Positions 17,628 to 27,330 are shown, counted from the first letter of the stretch. The stretch is 64,000 nucleotides of DNA from a bacterium (GCA_024226735.1 JAAELL010000025.1:1-64000); one strand, 5' to 3'. The notes: generated from the letters alone by a model not told the origin. A program made the numbers and translations.

Positions 17628-19751
17628 TCACTGCCAGACGATCTGGATTCCATCGGTGAAGTTCGAGGTCGCTTGCGGAATCGCGTCACGGAACCAGCCC
17701 TGGTAGTGCCAAGTCTGTCCAGGCATTACCGCGACCGGCGGGGACATCGGGATCTGGGTCAGATCGACATCGAACTGGAACCAGCCGGCGGCTCCACTGT
17801 TCTGCACGTTGCCGACGAAGCGAGCGATCGTTCCGCCCAGGCACAGGTTGCCTTGGCTCCCGCCGGGGTTCGCGATGAAGCCTTCTGACTGCGAGGTGAG
17901 CAGATACCCGAACTGATGCGGCGGCAGGTTGCGCGCCGTCAGCGTGAGCAGGTTGTCGACGACGAACGGACTACCGGCTGCCTCGAGGATCGCCGGTGCG
18001 CCGGTCGAGTTCTCGACGGCCGGACCGCAGTAGCTGGTGCCGATCCGCTCGGGGCCGACGATGGCCAGACTGGTCAGCTGCGGGATCGTCCCGAAGAGCA
18101 CGTTCTGCGCCGGGTCGACCCCCTGCGTGACGTCCTGCCAGTTGCCGTTCACGAGCGCCAAGAGGTGCAGGCTCGACTCGCCACCGGGGATCCACGTCTC
18201 GTCGTAGCGGATCGCGACGCCGATCGGACCGGGCTCGATCTGCGCCTGGCTCGAGAGGTGCCACGCGGCGAAGAAGGGCGCGGCGCCGGGGGGCATCTGC
18301 GGCGCGAGGCCGCCGACGTAGGTCGTCACGAAGAGCGGGCCCGGGGAGAACACCTGCGGCATGTCGAGGAGCATGTCGAAGCCGTTCACGTTGGGACGCA
18401 GCGGGCTGTCGTAGGGCACGGGCTGCGGCGGGGCGGGCAGCAGCTCGATCGCGCCGGCATCGTCGAGGTGGACGGCGACGGGATCGGAGTCGTCGCTCAG
18501 CTCACCGTCCGCGTTGCGCGCGGCGACGATGACTCGCTGGAAGGTGTCGGCCTCCACGAGGAGATCGAACTCGGCGATCGGGGTCTGTGCAAGCAGCTCG
18601 TTCGTGTCCGCGTCGTAGATCTCGTACGCATCGACGGTCGGATCCGTCGACGCATCCCACGCGAGGTGCGCCGAGACGTACCCGGGGACGACGGTCGTGA
18701 TCGAGCACACGAGGTTCTCGGGACGCGTGGGGTCCGGCTGGTCGTTCGAGACCGTGTAGCCGTGCTCGGAGGGCAGCGCACCGGTCGTCGGGCTGAGCAC
18801 GCCGGTCGTCGTCTGGTTGACGACGCGGCTGCGGCGCCTGACCGTGAGCGGACCGGTGTAGGTCACGACGATGTCCTGTCCGCTCTCGAGGTCGTTGGTC
18901 GACGTCCCCTTGTAGAAGCTGATGTAGTGCTTGCCGTCGATGGTGTGGACCTCCCACTGCCAGCCCGCCGGCAGGCCCGTGACCTGGTAGTTGGCCTGGT
19001 TGCCGTCGCGCACGCGGATGTGCAGATCCTTCGCCTTGTTCGTCGGCGGGAAGATCGGCTCGTACGTGATCTTGGTTCCGACGTCCGGGATGACTTCCGT
19101 CGAGCTCTTGGTGGAGTTCTTCGGACAGACGACGATGATTCCGCAGATGTAGCCGGTCGTGCCGTTGCGGGTGAGCGTCAGCTTGTCGCCGCTGTCGGTC
19201 AGCGTCGTCGTGTGCTTGGAGCCAGTCGCGGGATCCATGTACTCCAGGCTGCGCGTGGCGCCGCTGCCCGTCAGATTGTTGACCGCGACGTAGTGGTCCT
19301 CTTGCCCGTCGAGGCAGAGAAGGAGCAGGACCATGCACTCGTCCGCAAACCACTGGTCCAGGGCGCTGAAGCTCTTCATCGTCGAGCTGGTGCCGAGCCC
19401 CGCCCTCAGCGCGCCCTCGTACGGCCCGCCTTCCAGCATCTTGTTGATGGCGATCGCGAGCTTGTTCGACCACGTCCCCTCGTCGTCCGTACCGGCGTCT
19501 TCATGCAGCTGGTCGCGCAAGTCGTCGATCTCGTTGCTGGGCTCGTCGCCGCGCGTCTCGATCTCGGGGAAGCCGTTCTCTTGGAACCACTTCATGATCG
19601 CGGCCGCGGCGGTGGGGCCACAGTCGTGTTGTCCAGGCTGCTCGGCATCGGGAACGCCGTGCTGGGCCAAGCCGAGGCCGGAAACCGAGAGGAGGCTCAC
19701 CGCGACGAGCGCGGCGCGTCGGAGAAAATGTGTCGATTCGAGGCGGATCAT
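17628..19751 (-). CDS. Secreted C39-peptidase-like protein with FN3-like domain and module B
   Basis: 707 residues. ATG at 19751 starts a signal peptide ending near residue 30 (...LLSVSGLGLAQ). Residues about 35-190 look like a papain-fold C39-like peptidase: C44 in H-D-C-G-P-T-A-A-A, H153 in E-D-H-Y-V-A-V and D173 in Y-M-D-P-A. A strand-rich region follows, then an FN3-like domain at about 390-480 (VSAHLAWDASTDPTVDAYEIY). Module B ends the protein (Y-C-G-P, N-S-T-G, L-P-P-H-Q-F-G-Y-L, G-S-Q-G-N-L-C-L-G-G, N-F-T-D-G). The substrate is unknown, and no adjacent exporter suggests bacteriocin processing. Divergent from 19855, with 103 bp between starts. Confidence 0.85.
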   Translation of the reverse strand: MIRLESTHFLRRAALVAVSLLSVSGLGLAQHGVPDAEQPGQHDCGPTAAAAIMKWFQENGFPEIETRGDEPSNEIDDLRDQLHEDAGTDDEGTWSNKLAIAINKMLEGGPYEGALRAGLGTSSTMKSFSALDQWFADECMVLLLLCLDGQEDHYVAVNNLTGSGATRSLEYMDPATGSKHTTTLTDSGDKLTLTRNGTTGYICGIIVVCPKNSTKSSTEVIPDVGTKITYEPIFPPTNKAKDLHIRVRDGNQANYQVTGLPAGWQWEVHTIDGKHYISFYKGTSTNDLESGQDIVVTYTGPLTVRRRSRVVNQTTTGVLSPTTGALPSEHGYTVSNDQPDPTRPENLVCSITTVVPGYVSAHLAWDASTDPTVDAYEIYDADTNELLAQTPIAEFDLLVEADTFQRVIVAARNADGELSDDSDPVAVHLDDAGAIELLPAPPQPVPYDSPLRPNVNGFDMLLDMPQVFSPGPLFVTTYVGGLAPQMPPGAAPFFAAWHLSSQAQIEPGPIGVAIRYDETWIPGGESSLHLLALVNGNWQDVTQGVDPAQNVLFGTIPQLTSLAIVGPERIGTSYCGPAVENSTGAPAILEAAGSPFVVDNLLTLTARNLPPHQFGYLLTSQSEGFIANPGGSQGNLCLGGTIARFVGNVQNSGAAGWFQFDVDLTQIPMSPPVAVMPGQTWHYQGWFRDAIPQATSNFTDGIQIVWQ

Positions 19752-19854
19752 GATTGGGTTCCTTGGAGGGATTGGCGCGTTCCCCTCGAAATGCAGCCTC
19801 CCGTCGCCGCTGGACGGTTTTTGGCGGAGAATCGATCCAGGAGCACAATCCCTG

Positions 19855-21708
19855 ATGCGAATCCTCTCGATCCTCCTCGTCGCCCTCGCGTCGCCGAGCA
19901 ACTCCGCGGCCCAGGAAGCCGCGGCCGAGCCGACCGTCGAGATCGCTGCACGCTGGACGAAGGGCCAATCGTGGTGGGTCGAGGTCGAGCGCGCGACGGA
20001 GGTGCGCGAGCCGGGCGCCAAGCCGCTGCGCGACGCTTCGCGGACTCCGCTGCAGGCCGAGGTCGAGCGGGTCGACAAGGACGGGTTCGTGATCCGCTGG
20101 ACGGTCGGTGCGACGACCGTGACGGAGACCGTGCTCGGGCCGAAGCACCTCGCGCTGGCGCAATCCGCGGCTCAGCTCACGCGCGACCTCGAGGTCCTCG
20201 TGCGCTGCGACGGAACGGGCCGCGCGATCGAGATCCGCAACGTCGGGGCGGTGCAGAAGCAGCTCGAACGTGCGCTGGCGCGGATCGAGACGGACCTCGA
20301 CGCGGCTCCGGATGACGTGCGGGAATCGCTCCTCGAGCCCCTGCGCGTGCGGGTCGAGGGCCGCCCAGGGAGCTTCGTCTTCCCCGAGGTCGAAGCCTGG
20401 CTCATGGCGTGCGGAAGAACGTACTCGCGGGCGAAACCCGAGGAGCAAACGACGACGGTCGTCGATCCGGCGACAGGCGCGGAGCACGCGGCCCGCGCGA
20501 GATTCCGCCTCATGCGCGAGAGCGCGGACGCGGTCGAGATCGGCTGGACCTTGCTCGAAGAGGCGGTCCCGGGCGAGACGCTGCGTCAGGAGACGCGCTT
20601 CGTCCTCGACCGCGCGAGCGGCTGGCCGGTCGTCCTCGATTCGCGCAGGCAGGCCAAGCACGGGACGCTGGTGCGGACGGAGACGCTGGCCATGCGCACG
20701 CTCGACGAGCCGGGCATCGGTGCTTCGCTGGCGCCGATCTTCGACTGGCTCATCCCCAGCGCGAAGTCGCGGCCCGACCACGGGACGTGGTCCCCCGACG
20801 GCGGACTGCACGTGCGGGTCGACGCCGCGCGCGGGCCGTTCGCGGCACGCGCAACGTCCATGAACACGAGCCCCAAGCCCGAGATCCTCGAGCGCATCCG
20901 GCGTTTCGCCCCCGCGGACGCCGGCTACGCACTGCACCTCGACGCGCCGATCCGCGGGCTCCTCGACGAACTGGTCATCAGCCTGACGCCGGCGGCGCGG
21001 CAACGCCTCGAGAAGGGTGCCAAGGAGCTCGGTGGACTGGCTGGCTTGCCCGAGCTCCTGGACGCATTCGCCGCCGTGCTCGAGGACGAGGTTCTCGTTC
21101 TCACCCGGGCGAACGACTACCCGGTCGGGGAGCTGGCAACGCCCAACGATGGCGCCGCGGTCCCGGCCTGGACGGTCGTGTTCCGCCGTCGCGCGGAGGT
21201 CTCGCCGAACCGGTTGACCGAGCTGTGCTACCTCGTCGGGCTCAACGCGCGCAAGCTCGGCGTCCGCGGACGCGCGCAAGGCGAGACGGGCTTTTACAAG
21301 TACTCGATCGGAGGCAGCAACGCCTACGAGCTCTGGCACCCTGACGTGCCCGGCACGGGACTCATCGCGGTTCTCGAGCATGGTGCGGACCTGCTCGTGT
21401 CGAACACACCGGGCATGCTCGACCACCTCCAGCGGCTGGACGGCGCGCACTCACTCGCGAACGAGCCCGCGTTCATGCGCTCGTTCGCCGCAGCACCCGA
21501 CGCGCCGCAAGCGGTCCTCTGGGTCGGGCCGCACGTCCTGGGCTTCGCGCGCTCGGATTTCTCGTCCCGCGTCGCCAGGGTCGCGAGCGAGATCGAGGCG
21601 CTCGGTGCGTTCGGAACCTACCGCGAAGCGGCGACGGGTCTACTGTTGACCTTGGAGGCGAGCGGCGACGGGAGCCAGCTCCGGATGTCGGGGCTAGTCG
21701 CCGATTGA
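19855..21708 (+). CDS. Secreted protein of unknown function
   Basis: 617 residues with a signal peptide (MRILSILLVALASPSNSAAQ) and AGGAG about 11 bases before the ATG. The mature protein mixes alpha-helical and strand segments without Cys patterns or repeats; a helical stretch lies at about residues 335-380 (PAARQRLEKGAKELGGLAGL). I do not recognise the family. Its 3' end overlaps the convergent sulfatase gene by 15 bp, so there is no room for a terminator between the two. Confidence 0.8.
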   Translation: MRILSILLVALASPSNSAAQEAAAEPTVEIAARWTKGQSWWVEVERATEVREPGAKPLRDASRTPLQAEVERVDKDGFVIRWTVGATTVTETVLGPKHLALAQSAAQLTRDLEVLVRCDGTGRAIEIRNVGAVQKQLERALARIETDLDAAPDDVRESLLEPLRVRVEGRPGSFVFPEVEAWLMACGRTYSRAKPEEQTTTVVDPATGAEHAARARFRLMRESADAVEIGWTLLEEAVPGETLRQETRFVLDRASGWPVVLDSRRQAKHGTLVRTETLAMRTLDEPGIGASLAPIFDWLIPSAKSRPDHGTWSPDGGLHVRVDAARGPFAARATSMNTSPKPEILERIRRFAPADAGYALHLDAPIRGLLDELVISLTPAARQRLEKGAKELGGLAGLPELLDAFAAVLEDEVLVLTRANDYPVGELATPNDGAAVPAWTVVFRRRAEVSPNRLTELCYLVGLNARKLGVRGRAQGETGFYKYSIGGSNAYELWHPDVPGTGLIAVLEHGADLLVSNTPGMLDHLQRLDGAHSLANEPAFMRSFAAAPDAPQAVLWVGPHVLGFARSDFSSRVARVASEIEALGAFGTYREAATGLLLTLEASGDGSQLRMSGLVAD

Positions 21709-23220
21709 CTCCGCCCAACGCGTCCACTTCGCGACCATCTGCTCTACGCGCTCGGGTTCGGCCGCCGCGAGATCGCGCGTCTCAGTGCGGTCGGCGTCGA
21801 GGTCGTAGAGCTCCCACTGATCGCGCAGCGCCACCAGCTTCCAGCGCCCGTCGCGGACCGCCTTACCGCGTCCCCAGTGCCAGAAGATCGGCTCCGGACG
21901 GTCCAGCCCTTCGCCCGCGAGGAGCGGCACGAGGCTCACGCCGTTCAGCCGAACCGCCCCATCCGGGTAGCGCGCACCCGCAAGCTCGATCGCCGTTGCC
22001 ATGACGTCGACGAAGTGCACGGGAGTGCGCTCGAAACCGCCCCGCTCCGCGAGCCCCGCCGGCCAGTGCACGATCAGCGGCGTGCAGATCCCGCCCTCGT
22101 GACTGAAGTTCTTGTAGCGGCGCAACGGTGTGTTGGTCACGTTCGCCCAGCGCTTCTGCAGCGACGTCCAGCGCGTCATCGATCCGATCTCGCCGGTACC
22201 GATGCGAACGACCTCGGACGATCCGCCGTTGTCCGACGCGAACAACACGACCGTGTTGTCGAGCTCCCCCAGCTCCTCCAGCTTGGCGACGATGCGACCT
22301 ACGTTCTGATCGAGCCGATCGACCATCGCCGCGTACACCTGCATGCGCCGGATCTCGACGCGCCGCTCCTCTTCGCTGAGCCCCTCCCAATCGCCGAAGT
22401 CCGCCTTCGACAGCGGCGTGGTCTCCGATTCGAAGAGCCCGCTGGCGATCTGGCGCCGGTAGCGCGCCTCGCGCACCACATCCCACCCCGCGTCGTACTT
22501 GCCCGCGTACTTGGCAATGTCAGACGCGGGAGCCTGCAGCGGGTCGTGCGGTGCGTTGTAGGCGACGTACAACAAGAACGGCTTCTCCTCCTCCGCGTAG
22601 TCGTCCAGGAACCCGAGCGCCGCGTCGGTGAACGCGTCGGTCGTGTAGAAGTCCGGATCGTCGGGCGTGTACGGCTTCAACGTCTCGCCGTCGATGCACC
22701 ACGCGCGGTTCGCACGTTTCTGCGCCGGCTGCGGCTCGCCCTCGCGCCGCTCGCCGGGGTTGAAGTAGTTGCACGCCCCGTCGCGCAACCCGTAGTAGCG
22801 GTCGAAGCCGCGCTCGTACGGATTCTCCGTCCCGTGGTGCTTGCCCGCCATCAGCGTGCGATAGCCCGCCGCGCGCAGGACCTCGCCCAACGTCACTCCG
22901 TTCACGATCTTCGCCGGCCGGCGGTCCATTCCGACCGCCTGGGCGTACGCGCCGGTCAAGAGAGACGCGCGCGAGGGAAAGCACTTCGAGGTGTTGTAGG
23001 CCTGCGTGAAGCGTAGGCCGTTGTTGGCCAATTGATCGAGGTTGGGCGTCTCGATCTCGCCGCCGTAGCAGCTGAGGTCGGAGAAGCCCATGTCGTCGGC
23101 GAGGAGGATGACGATGTTGGGGCGTTCGTCGGCGGCGAGCGTCCGTCCCGCGTGAAGAGGTGTCGCCGCGTTGGCGCAGGCGACCGTGAGCAACGAGAGC
23201 AGGCGGTACATGCGCCCCAT
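21694..23220 (-). CDS. Arylsulfatase-type sulfatase, secreted
   Basis: 508 residues; ATG at 23220, with another ATG three codons later. The signal peptide ends near residue 30. The formylglycine motif is C80-F-P-S-R-A-S-L-L-T-G, so an anaerobic or aerobic sulfatase-maturing enzyme elsewhere in the genome must modify Cys80. Metal-binding residues include D42-D43 (L-A-D-D-M-G) and the later F-A-S-D-N-G-G. The length and domain are typical of the family, which removes sulfate esters from polysaccharides or small aryl substrates. It starts only 15 bp from the start of the divergent second sulfatase, which suggests joint use of a sulfated glycan. Confidence 0.93.
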   Translation of the reverse strand: MGRMYRLLSLLTVACANAATPLHAGRTLAADERPNIVILLADDMGFSDLSCYGGEIETPNLDQLANNGLRFTQAYNTSKCFPSRASLLTGAYAQAVGMDRRPAKIVNGVTLGEVLRAAGYRTLMAGKHHGTENPYERGFDRYYGLRDGACNYFNPGERREGEPQPAQKRANRAWCIDGETLKPYTPDDPDFYTTDAFTDAALGFLDDYAEEEKPFLLYVAYNAPHDPLQAPASDIAKYAGKYDAGWDVVREARYRRQIASGLFESETTPLSKADFGDWEGLSEEERRVEIRRMQVYAAMVDRLDQNVGRIVAKLEELGELDNTVVLFASDNGGSSEVVRIGTGEIGSMTRWTSLQKRWANVTNTPLRRYKNFSHEGGICTPLIVHWPAGLAERGGFERTPVHFVDVMATAIELAGARYPDGAVRLNGVSLVPLLAGEGLDRPEPIFWHWGRGKAVRDGRWKLVALRDQWELYDLDADRTETRDLAAAEPERVEQMVAKWTRWAESIGD

Positions 23221-23235
23221 GCTATCGTTCCTCGC

Positions 23236-25857
23236 ATGCCGCGCCTCCTCGCTCTTCTGTTCCTGTCCACGCTCGCCGCCGCCCAGGGCGATCGCCCCAA
23301 CATCCTTTGGATCACGAGCGAGGACAACGGCCCACACCTCGGTGCCTACGGCGACACCTACGCGGACACGCCGCACCTCGACGCCCTCGCGAAGGGCGGA
23401 GTGACCTACCGCCGGGCGTGGTCGAACGCCCCGGTCTGCGCGCCGGCGCGGACCGCGATCATCACGGGCATGTACCCGACGACGACCGGCTCGCAGCACA
23501 TGCGCAGCAGCGCGCGCCTGCCGCGTGGGATCGAGATGTTTCCGACGCTCCTGCGCCGCGCGGGGTACTACTGCACGAACCGCTCGAAGCAGGACTACAA
23601 CCTCGAGAAGCCGAGCAAGGTCTGGGACGCGTCGAACGGCAAGGCGCACTGGCGCAACCGGGCGGAGAATACTCCGTTCTTCGCCGTCTTCAACTTCACC
23701 GTCACGCACGAGAGCCAGATCCGCAAGCGGCCCCACAAGGCCGTGCACGACCCCGCCGAGGTGCGCGTGCCCGCCTACCACCCGGACACGGACGAGGTGC
23801 GCCAGGACTGGGCTCAGTACTACGACAAGCTGACCGAGATGGACGCGCGCGCCGGCCGCGTGCTGGCCGAGCTCGAGGAGGACGGGCTCACCGGCGATAC
23901 GATCGTCTTCTACTTCGGCGACCACGGTGCGGGCATGCCGCGCAGCAAGCGCTGGCCGTACGACTCGGGACTGCGCGTGCCGCTGATCGTCTCGATCCCC
24001 GAGCGGTTCCGGCACCTGGCGCCCGAGGGCTTCGAACCGGGATCGCGCTCCGAGCGCCTCGTGGGGTTCGTCGATCTCGCTCCGACCGTGCTGAGCCTGG
24101 CGGGCGTCGAACCGCCACGGGCGATGCAGGGCGGCGCGTTCCTCGGAACCCACGCGTCGGATGCGGCGCGACACTTGTTCGGGTTCCGCGGGCGGATGGA
24201 CGAGCGCTACGACCTCGTTCGCTCGATCACCGACGGCCGCTTCGTGTACGTGCGCAACTTCATGCCGCACCGGATCTACGGCCAGTACCTCGACTACATG
24301 TTCCAGACGCCGACGACGCGCGTCTGGCGCGCGCTCTACGACGCGGGCGAGCTCACGCCCGAGCAGGCAGCCTTCTGGGAGCCGAAGCCGACCGAGGAGC
24401 TCTACGATCTCGAATCCGACCCCGACGAGGTCCACGACCTGATCGGGTCCCCCGAGCACGCGGCGACGCGTAATCGGCTACGCGAGGCGCTCCTCGAGCA
24501 CCTCGTGCGGACGCGCGACCTCGGTTTTCTGCCGGAGGCGGAACTGAAGCTGCAGTCCGAGGCGCGCACCGCGCTCGAGCTCGGCGCCGACCGCTCGGCG
24601 TATCCGCTGGAACGCATCCTCGATCACGCGCTCCTCGCCACCGAACGCCGGGAGGACCTCGCCTCCCTGCGGCGCATGGTCGACGGCCTCGCCGATGAGC
24701 ATCCGGCGCTTCGCTACTGGTCGGCGATCGGCCTCCTCGTACGACAGTCGGCGGGCACGCCAGGCGGCCGAGAGGTGCGCGCGGCGCTCGAGGACCCTTC
24801 GGCACCGGTGCGCATTCTGTGCGCCGAGGCCCTGTGCCGCTTCGGCTCGGATGACGACCGACGCGCGGCACTCGACGTGCTGATCGCCGCCGCGAACGTC
24901 GAGGAGAACAGCCTGTACACCGCCGTCCTGGCGCTCGGTTCGCTCGACGAGCTCGACGCGCTCGCGGCCCCTGCGGCGGACAAGATCCGCGCCCTACCGC
25001 GTGCGTCCAAGGCGGTCCCCGGACGCTTCAAGAACTACGTGCCACGGCTGCTGGACGCGATCTCGAGGGACCTCGAGCCCGAGCCGCCGGCGCTACCCGA
25101 GAGGCGTGAAGTCGTCTACGCGCGGCGTGGCGACGCCGAGCTCCGGCTGCACGTGCAAGCACCCCTGGGCGACGCGCCCAAGGGTGGCCGGGCCGCGGTC
25201 GTGTTCTTCCACGGCGGCGGCTGGCGCGGCGGCTCGCCCGAGCAGTTCTTCGACCAGTGCGAGCACGTAGCAAAGCGCGGCGTCGTCGGCATCTCCGCCG
25301 AGTACCGATTGACCAAGAAGCACGGGACGACGCCGTTCGAGTGCGTCGCCGACGGCAAGGCGGCCGTGCGCTGGGTGCGCGCGCACGCCGCGGAGCTCGG
25401 CGTCGACCCCGCGCGCATCGCCGCGGGCGGCGGCTCGGCCGGCGGACACGTCGCGGCGGCGACGGCGACGCTGACGGGTTTCGACGACGAATCGGACAGC
25501 CCGGTCTCTTGCCGGCCCGACGCGCTCGTTCTGTTCAACCCGGTCTTCGACAACGGCCCGGGCGGCTTCGGACACGCGTTCGCCGGCGAGCGCTACACCG
25601 AGTTCTCACCGCTGCACAACGTGCGCGCCCGCATCCCGCCCAGCATCGTGTTCCTGGGAACGAAGGATGCGCTCATCCCGGCCGCCACGGCGGAACGCTT
25701 CCGCGACGCGGTGCGCGAGGTCGGCGGGCGCTGCGAGCTGCACCTGTACGAGGGCGCTCCGCACGGGTTCTTCAATCGCGAGCGCAGCGAGGCTTGGTAC
25801 GCCCAGACGATGGAGGCGATGGACGCGTTCCTTCAGAGCCTCGGGTACTACGAGTAG
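23236..25857 (+). CDS. Fusion: sulfatase - HEAT-like repeats - alpha/beta-hydrolase esterase
   Basis: 873 residues with a signal peptide (MPRLLALLFLSTLAAAQ). Residues about 20-470 are a sulfatase with formylglycine motif C68-A-P-A-R-T and metal site E29-D30-N31. Residues about 520-645 are helical with HEAT-like pairs (LASLRRMVDGLADEHPALRY, VRILCAEALCRFGSDDD). Residues about 645-873 are an alpha/beta-hydrolase of the acyl-esterase type: oxyanion H-G-G-G-W near 660, nucleophile Ser in G-G-G-S-A-G-G near 733, acid in G-T-K-D-A-L near 808 and His in G-A-P-H-G-F near 840. Both enzymes look complete, so the protein may strip sulfate and acyl groups from the same glycan. There is no stop or frame change between the parts. 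Confidence 0.92.
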   Translation: MPRLLALLFLSTLAAAQGDRPNILWITSEDNGPHLGAYGDTYADTPHLDALAKGGVTYRRAWSNAPVCAPARTAIITGMYPTTTGSQHMRSSARLPRGIEMFPTLLRRAGYYCTNRSKQDYNLEKPSKVWDASNGKAHWRNRAENTPFFAVFNFTVTHESQIRKRPHKAVHDPAEVRVPAYHPDTDEVRQDWAQYYDKLTEMDARAGRVLAELEEDGLTGDTIVFYFGDHGAGMPRSKRWPYDSGLRVPLIVSIPERFRHLAPEGFEPGSRSERLVGFVDLAPTVLSLAGVEPPRAMQGGAFLGTHASDAARHLFGFRGRMDERYDLVRSITDGRFVYVRNFMPHRIYGQYLDYMFQTPTTRVWRALYDAGELTPEQAAFWEPKPTEELYDLESDPDEVHDLIGSPEHAATRNRLREALLEHLVRTRDLGFLPEAELKLQSEARTALELGADRSAYPLERILDHALLATERREDLASLRRMVDGLADEHPALRYWSAIGLLVRQSAGTPGGREVRAALEDPSAPVRILCAEALCRFGSDDDRRAALDVLIAAANVEENSLYTAVLALGSLDELDALAAPAADKIRALPRASKAVPGRFKNYVPRLLDAISRDLEPEPPALPERREVVYARRGDAELRLHVQAPLGDAPKGGRAAVVFFHGGGWRGGSPEQFFDQCEHVAKRGVVGISAEYRLTKKHGTTPFECVADGKAAVRWVRAHAAELGVDPARIAAGGGSAGGHVAAATATLTGFDDESDSPVSCRPDALVLFNPVFDNGPGGFGHAFAGERYTEFSPLHNVRARIPPSIVFLGTKDALIPAATAERFRDAVREVGGRCELHLYEGAPHGFFNRERSEAWYAQTMEAMDAFLQSLGYYE

Positions 25858-25869
25858 AGGCGCGGTCAC

Positions 25870-26685
25870 TCAAGGCGTGTGATCGCTGCGGCGCAACGCG
25901 CTGCGCTGTGCCGCTAGATCGGCCAGGGCGCGGTCGACCGCGTGCTCGTGCGCGCCTGCCTCGCGCCGCTGCGGCACCGGGACGAGCATGGGCGTCCGGC
26001 GCCGGTACTCCTCGTACGTCGCGCCGAAGTCCACGACGAGCTCGCGCTCCTCGAAGTGAATCGCGAGCGCCACCACCAACGTCAGCGTGCCCGCGAGCAG
26101 CAGCAGATCGAGCGTCATGGTCGGCACGGCCCAGAGCGCCACGAGGAAGCCCAGATACACGGGATGGCGCACCCACCGGTACAGGGGCGGCGTGCGGAAG
26201 TCCGGGCGCGGCGCCCACGTCCCGCGCAGCCGGCGCCAGGCAGGAGCGACGCCGAACAGCTCCCAGTGGTCGATCTGGAAGCTCGCGGAGACCGCCAGCA
26301 AAGCGCCAGCCGTCGCGAGCATGTGCAGCCCGACCTGCAGCGGCACCGTCGAGGCCTCCCAAACGGGATCCGCGAGCGGCTGCCACAGCGTGAGCGACAA
26401 CACGAGCGTCGCGCAGCTGGCCGCCATGCAGGTCGAGCGCCCGAGCCCTCGGGGCATCGCGTCCGCACACCTGCGCTGGAATGCACGGCGCGTCATCACC
26501 GTGTGCAGGACGCCAAACAACGTCGCCAAGCCGAGGTCGATGATCAGCCTCGCCGCGGTGCTCGACGGCCCGGGAGCGAGAGAACGCACCTGCGCCACGT
26601 CGCGTGTGAACGCCCAGAGGTAGGCGATCACGCACAGGAAGGCGAAGTAGACGAATACGGAGGAGAGGAACGCAGCGAGCTTCAT
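25870..26685 (-). CDS. mddA: Methanethiol S-methyltransferase-like membrane protein
   Basis: 271 residues with five or six hydrophobic segments. The C-terminal half matches the MddA/NnrU/ICMT-type methyltransferase pattern: S-F-Q-I-D-H-W-E-L-F-G, then F-R-T-P-P-L-Y-R-W-V-R173-H-P-V-Y-L-G-F, A-V-P-T-M-T and E-E-R-E-L near 225. MddA methylates methanethiol to dimethyl sulfide with S-adenosylmethionine; the closely similar NnrU and isoprenylcysteine methyltransferases are the alternatives, but the wording around R-H-P fits MddA best. It lies 63 bp behind the ECF sigma factor on the same strand. The link with the kinase cluster may be accidental. Confidence 0.8.
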   Translation of the reverse strand: MKLAAFLSSVFVYFAFLCVIAYLWAFTRDVAQVRSLAPGPSSTAARLIIDLGLATLFGVLHTVMTRRAFQRRCADAMPRGLGRSTCMAASCATLVLSLTLWQPLADPVWEASTVPLQVGLHMLATAGALLAVSASFQIDHWELFGVAPAWRRLRGTWAPRPDFRTPPLYRWVRHPVYLGFLVALWAVPTMTLDLLLLAGTLTLVVALAIHFEERELVVDFGATYEEYRRRTPMLVPVPQRREAGAHEHAVDRALADLAAQRSALRRSDHTP

Positions 26686-26748
26686 GGCGGAGTCTTCGGT
26701 TCGACCTACTTGGCGCAAACGCGGCGCCCAATCCGCCAAGAAGTCGGG

Positions 26749-27330
26749 TCAATCGTCTTCGAGGATCTCGAAGAGGCGCGCGCGCGCGTACGTCCACTCG
26801 CGGTGCACGCTGCGTTCGGAGATGCCGAGGGCCTTCGCAGTCTCCTGGACGCTGAGCCCCAAGAGGAAGCGCATGTGCGTCACGTCCGCCGCGCGCTCGT
26901 CTTCGGCCTTGAGTTGCTCGAGCGCCTCGTGCAGCGCATCCGCCTGGCCCAGCGGCATGTCGACCGGCGCCTCGGCTCCGCCGAAAGTCACGCGGTGACG
27001 GTCGCCTCCACGCTTGAGGCTCTTCACCCTGCGCGCGTGGTCGATCAGGATACGCCGCATCGCCTCGGCGGCGGCCGCGTAGAAATGCCGGCGATCGTTC
27101 CAGTCGATCGCCTCGTCGTCGACCAGGCGCATGTACGCCTCGTGGACGAGCGCCGTCGCCTGCAGAGTGTGGCCGGAGCGCTCGCCGAGCATGCGCCGGT
27201 CCGCGATCGTGCGCAGCTCGTCGTAAACGAGCGCGAGGAGTGCGTTGTTCTCCGTGGCGCCGCCGCGCAGGAGCTGGGTGACTTCGCCTCGCCGATCTTC
27301 CATCGATGCCGTTTCCTTCACGTCCGTCAT
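26749..27330 (-). CDS. ECF-type RNA polymerase sigma factor
   Basis: 193 residues. Region 2 (L-L-A-L-V-Y-D-E-L-R-T-I-A-D-R-R ... A-T-A-L-V-H-E-A-Y-M-R-L) and region 4 (T-H-M-R-F-L-L-G-L-S-V-Q-E-T-A-K-A-L-G-I) match the planctomycete-type ECF sigma factors that accompany Ser/Thr kinases. Its ATG overlaps the TGA of the kinase gene as ATGA, so the two should be co-translated. No anti-sigma factor is adjacent; the kinase is the likely regulator, as known for such pairs. Confidence 0.92.
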   Translation of the reverse strand: MTDVKETASMEDRRGEVTQLLRGGATENNALLALVYDELRTIADRRMLGERSGHTLQATALVHEAYMRLVDDEAIDWNDRRHFYAAAAEAMRRILIDHARRVKSLKRGGDRHRVTFGGAEAPVDMPLGQADALHEALEQLKAEDERAADVTHMRFLLGLSVQETAKALGISERSVHREWTYARARLFEILEDD

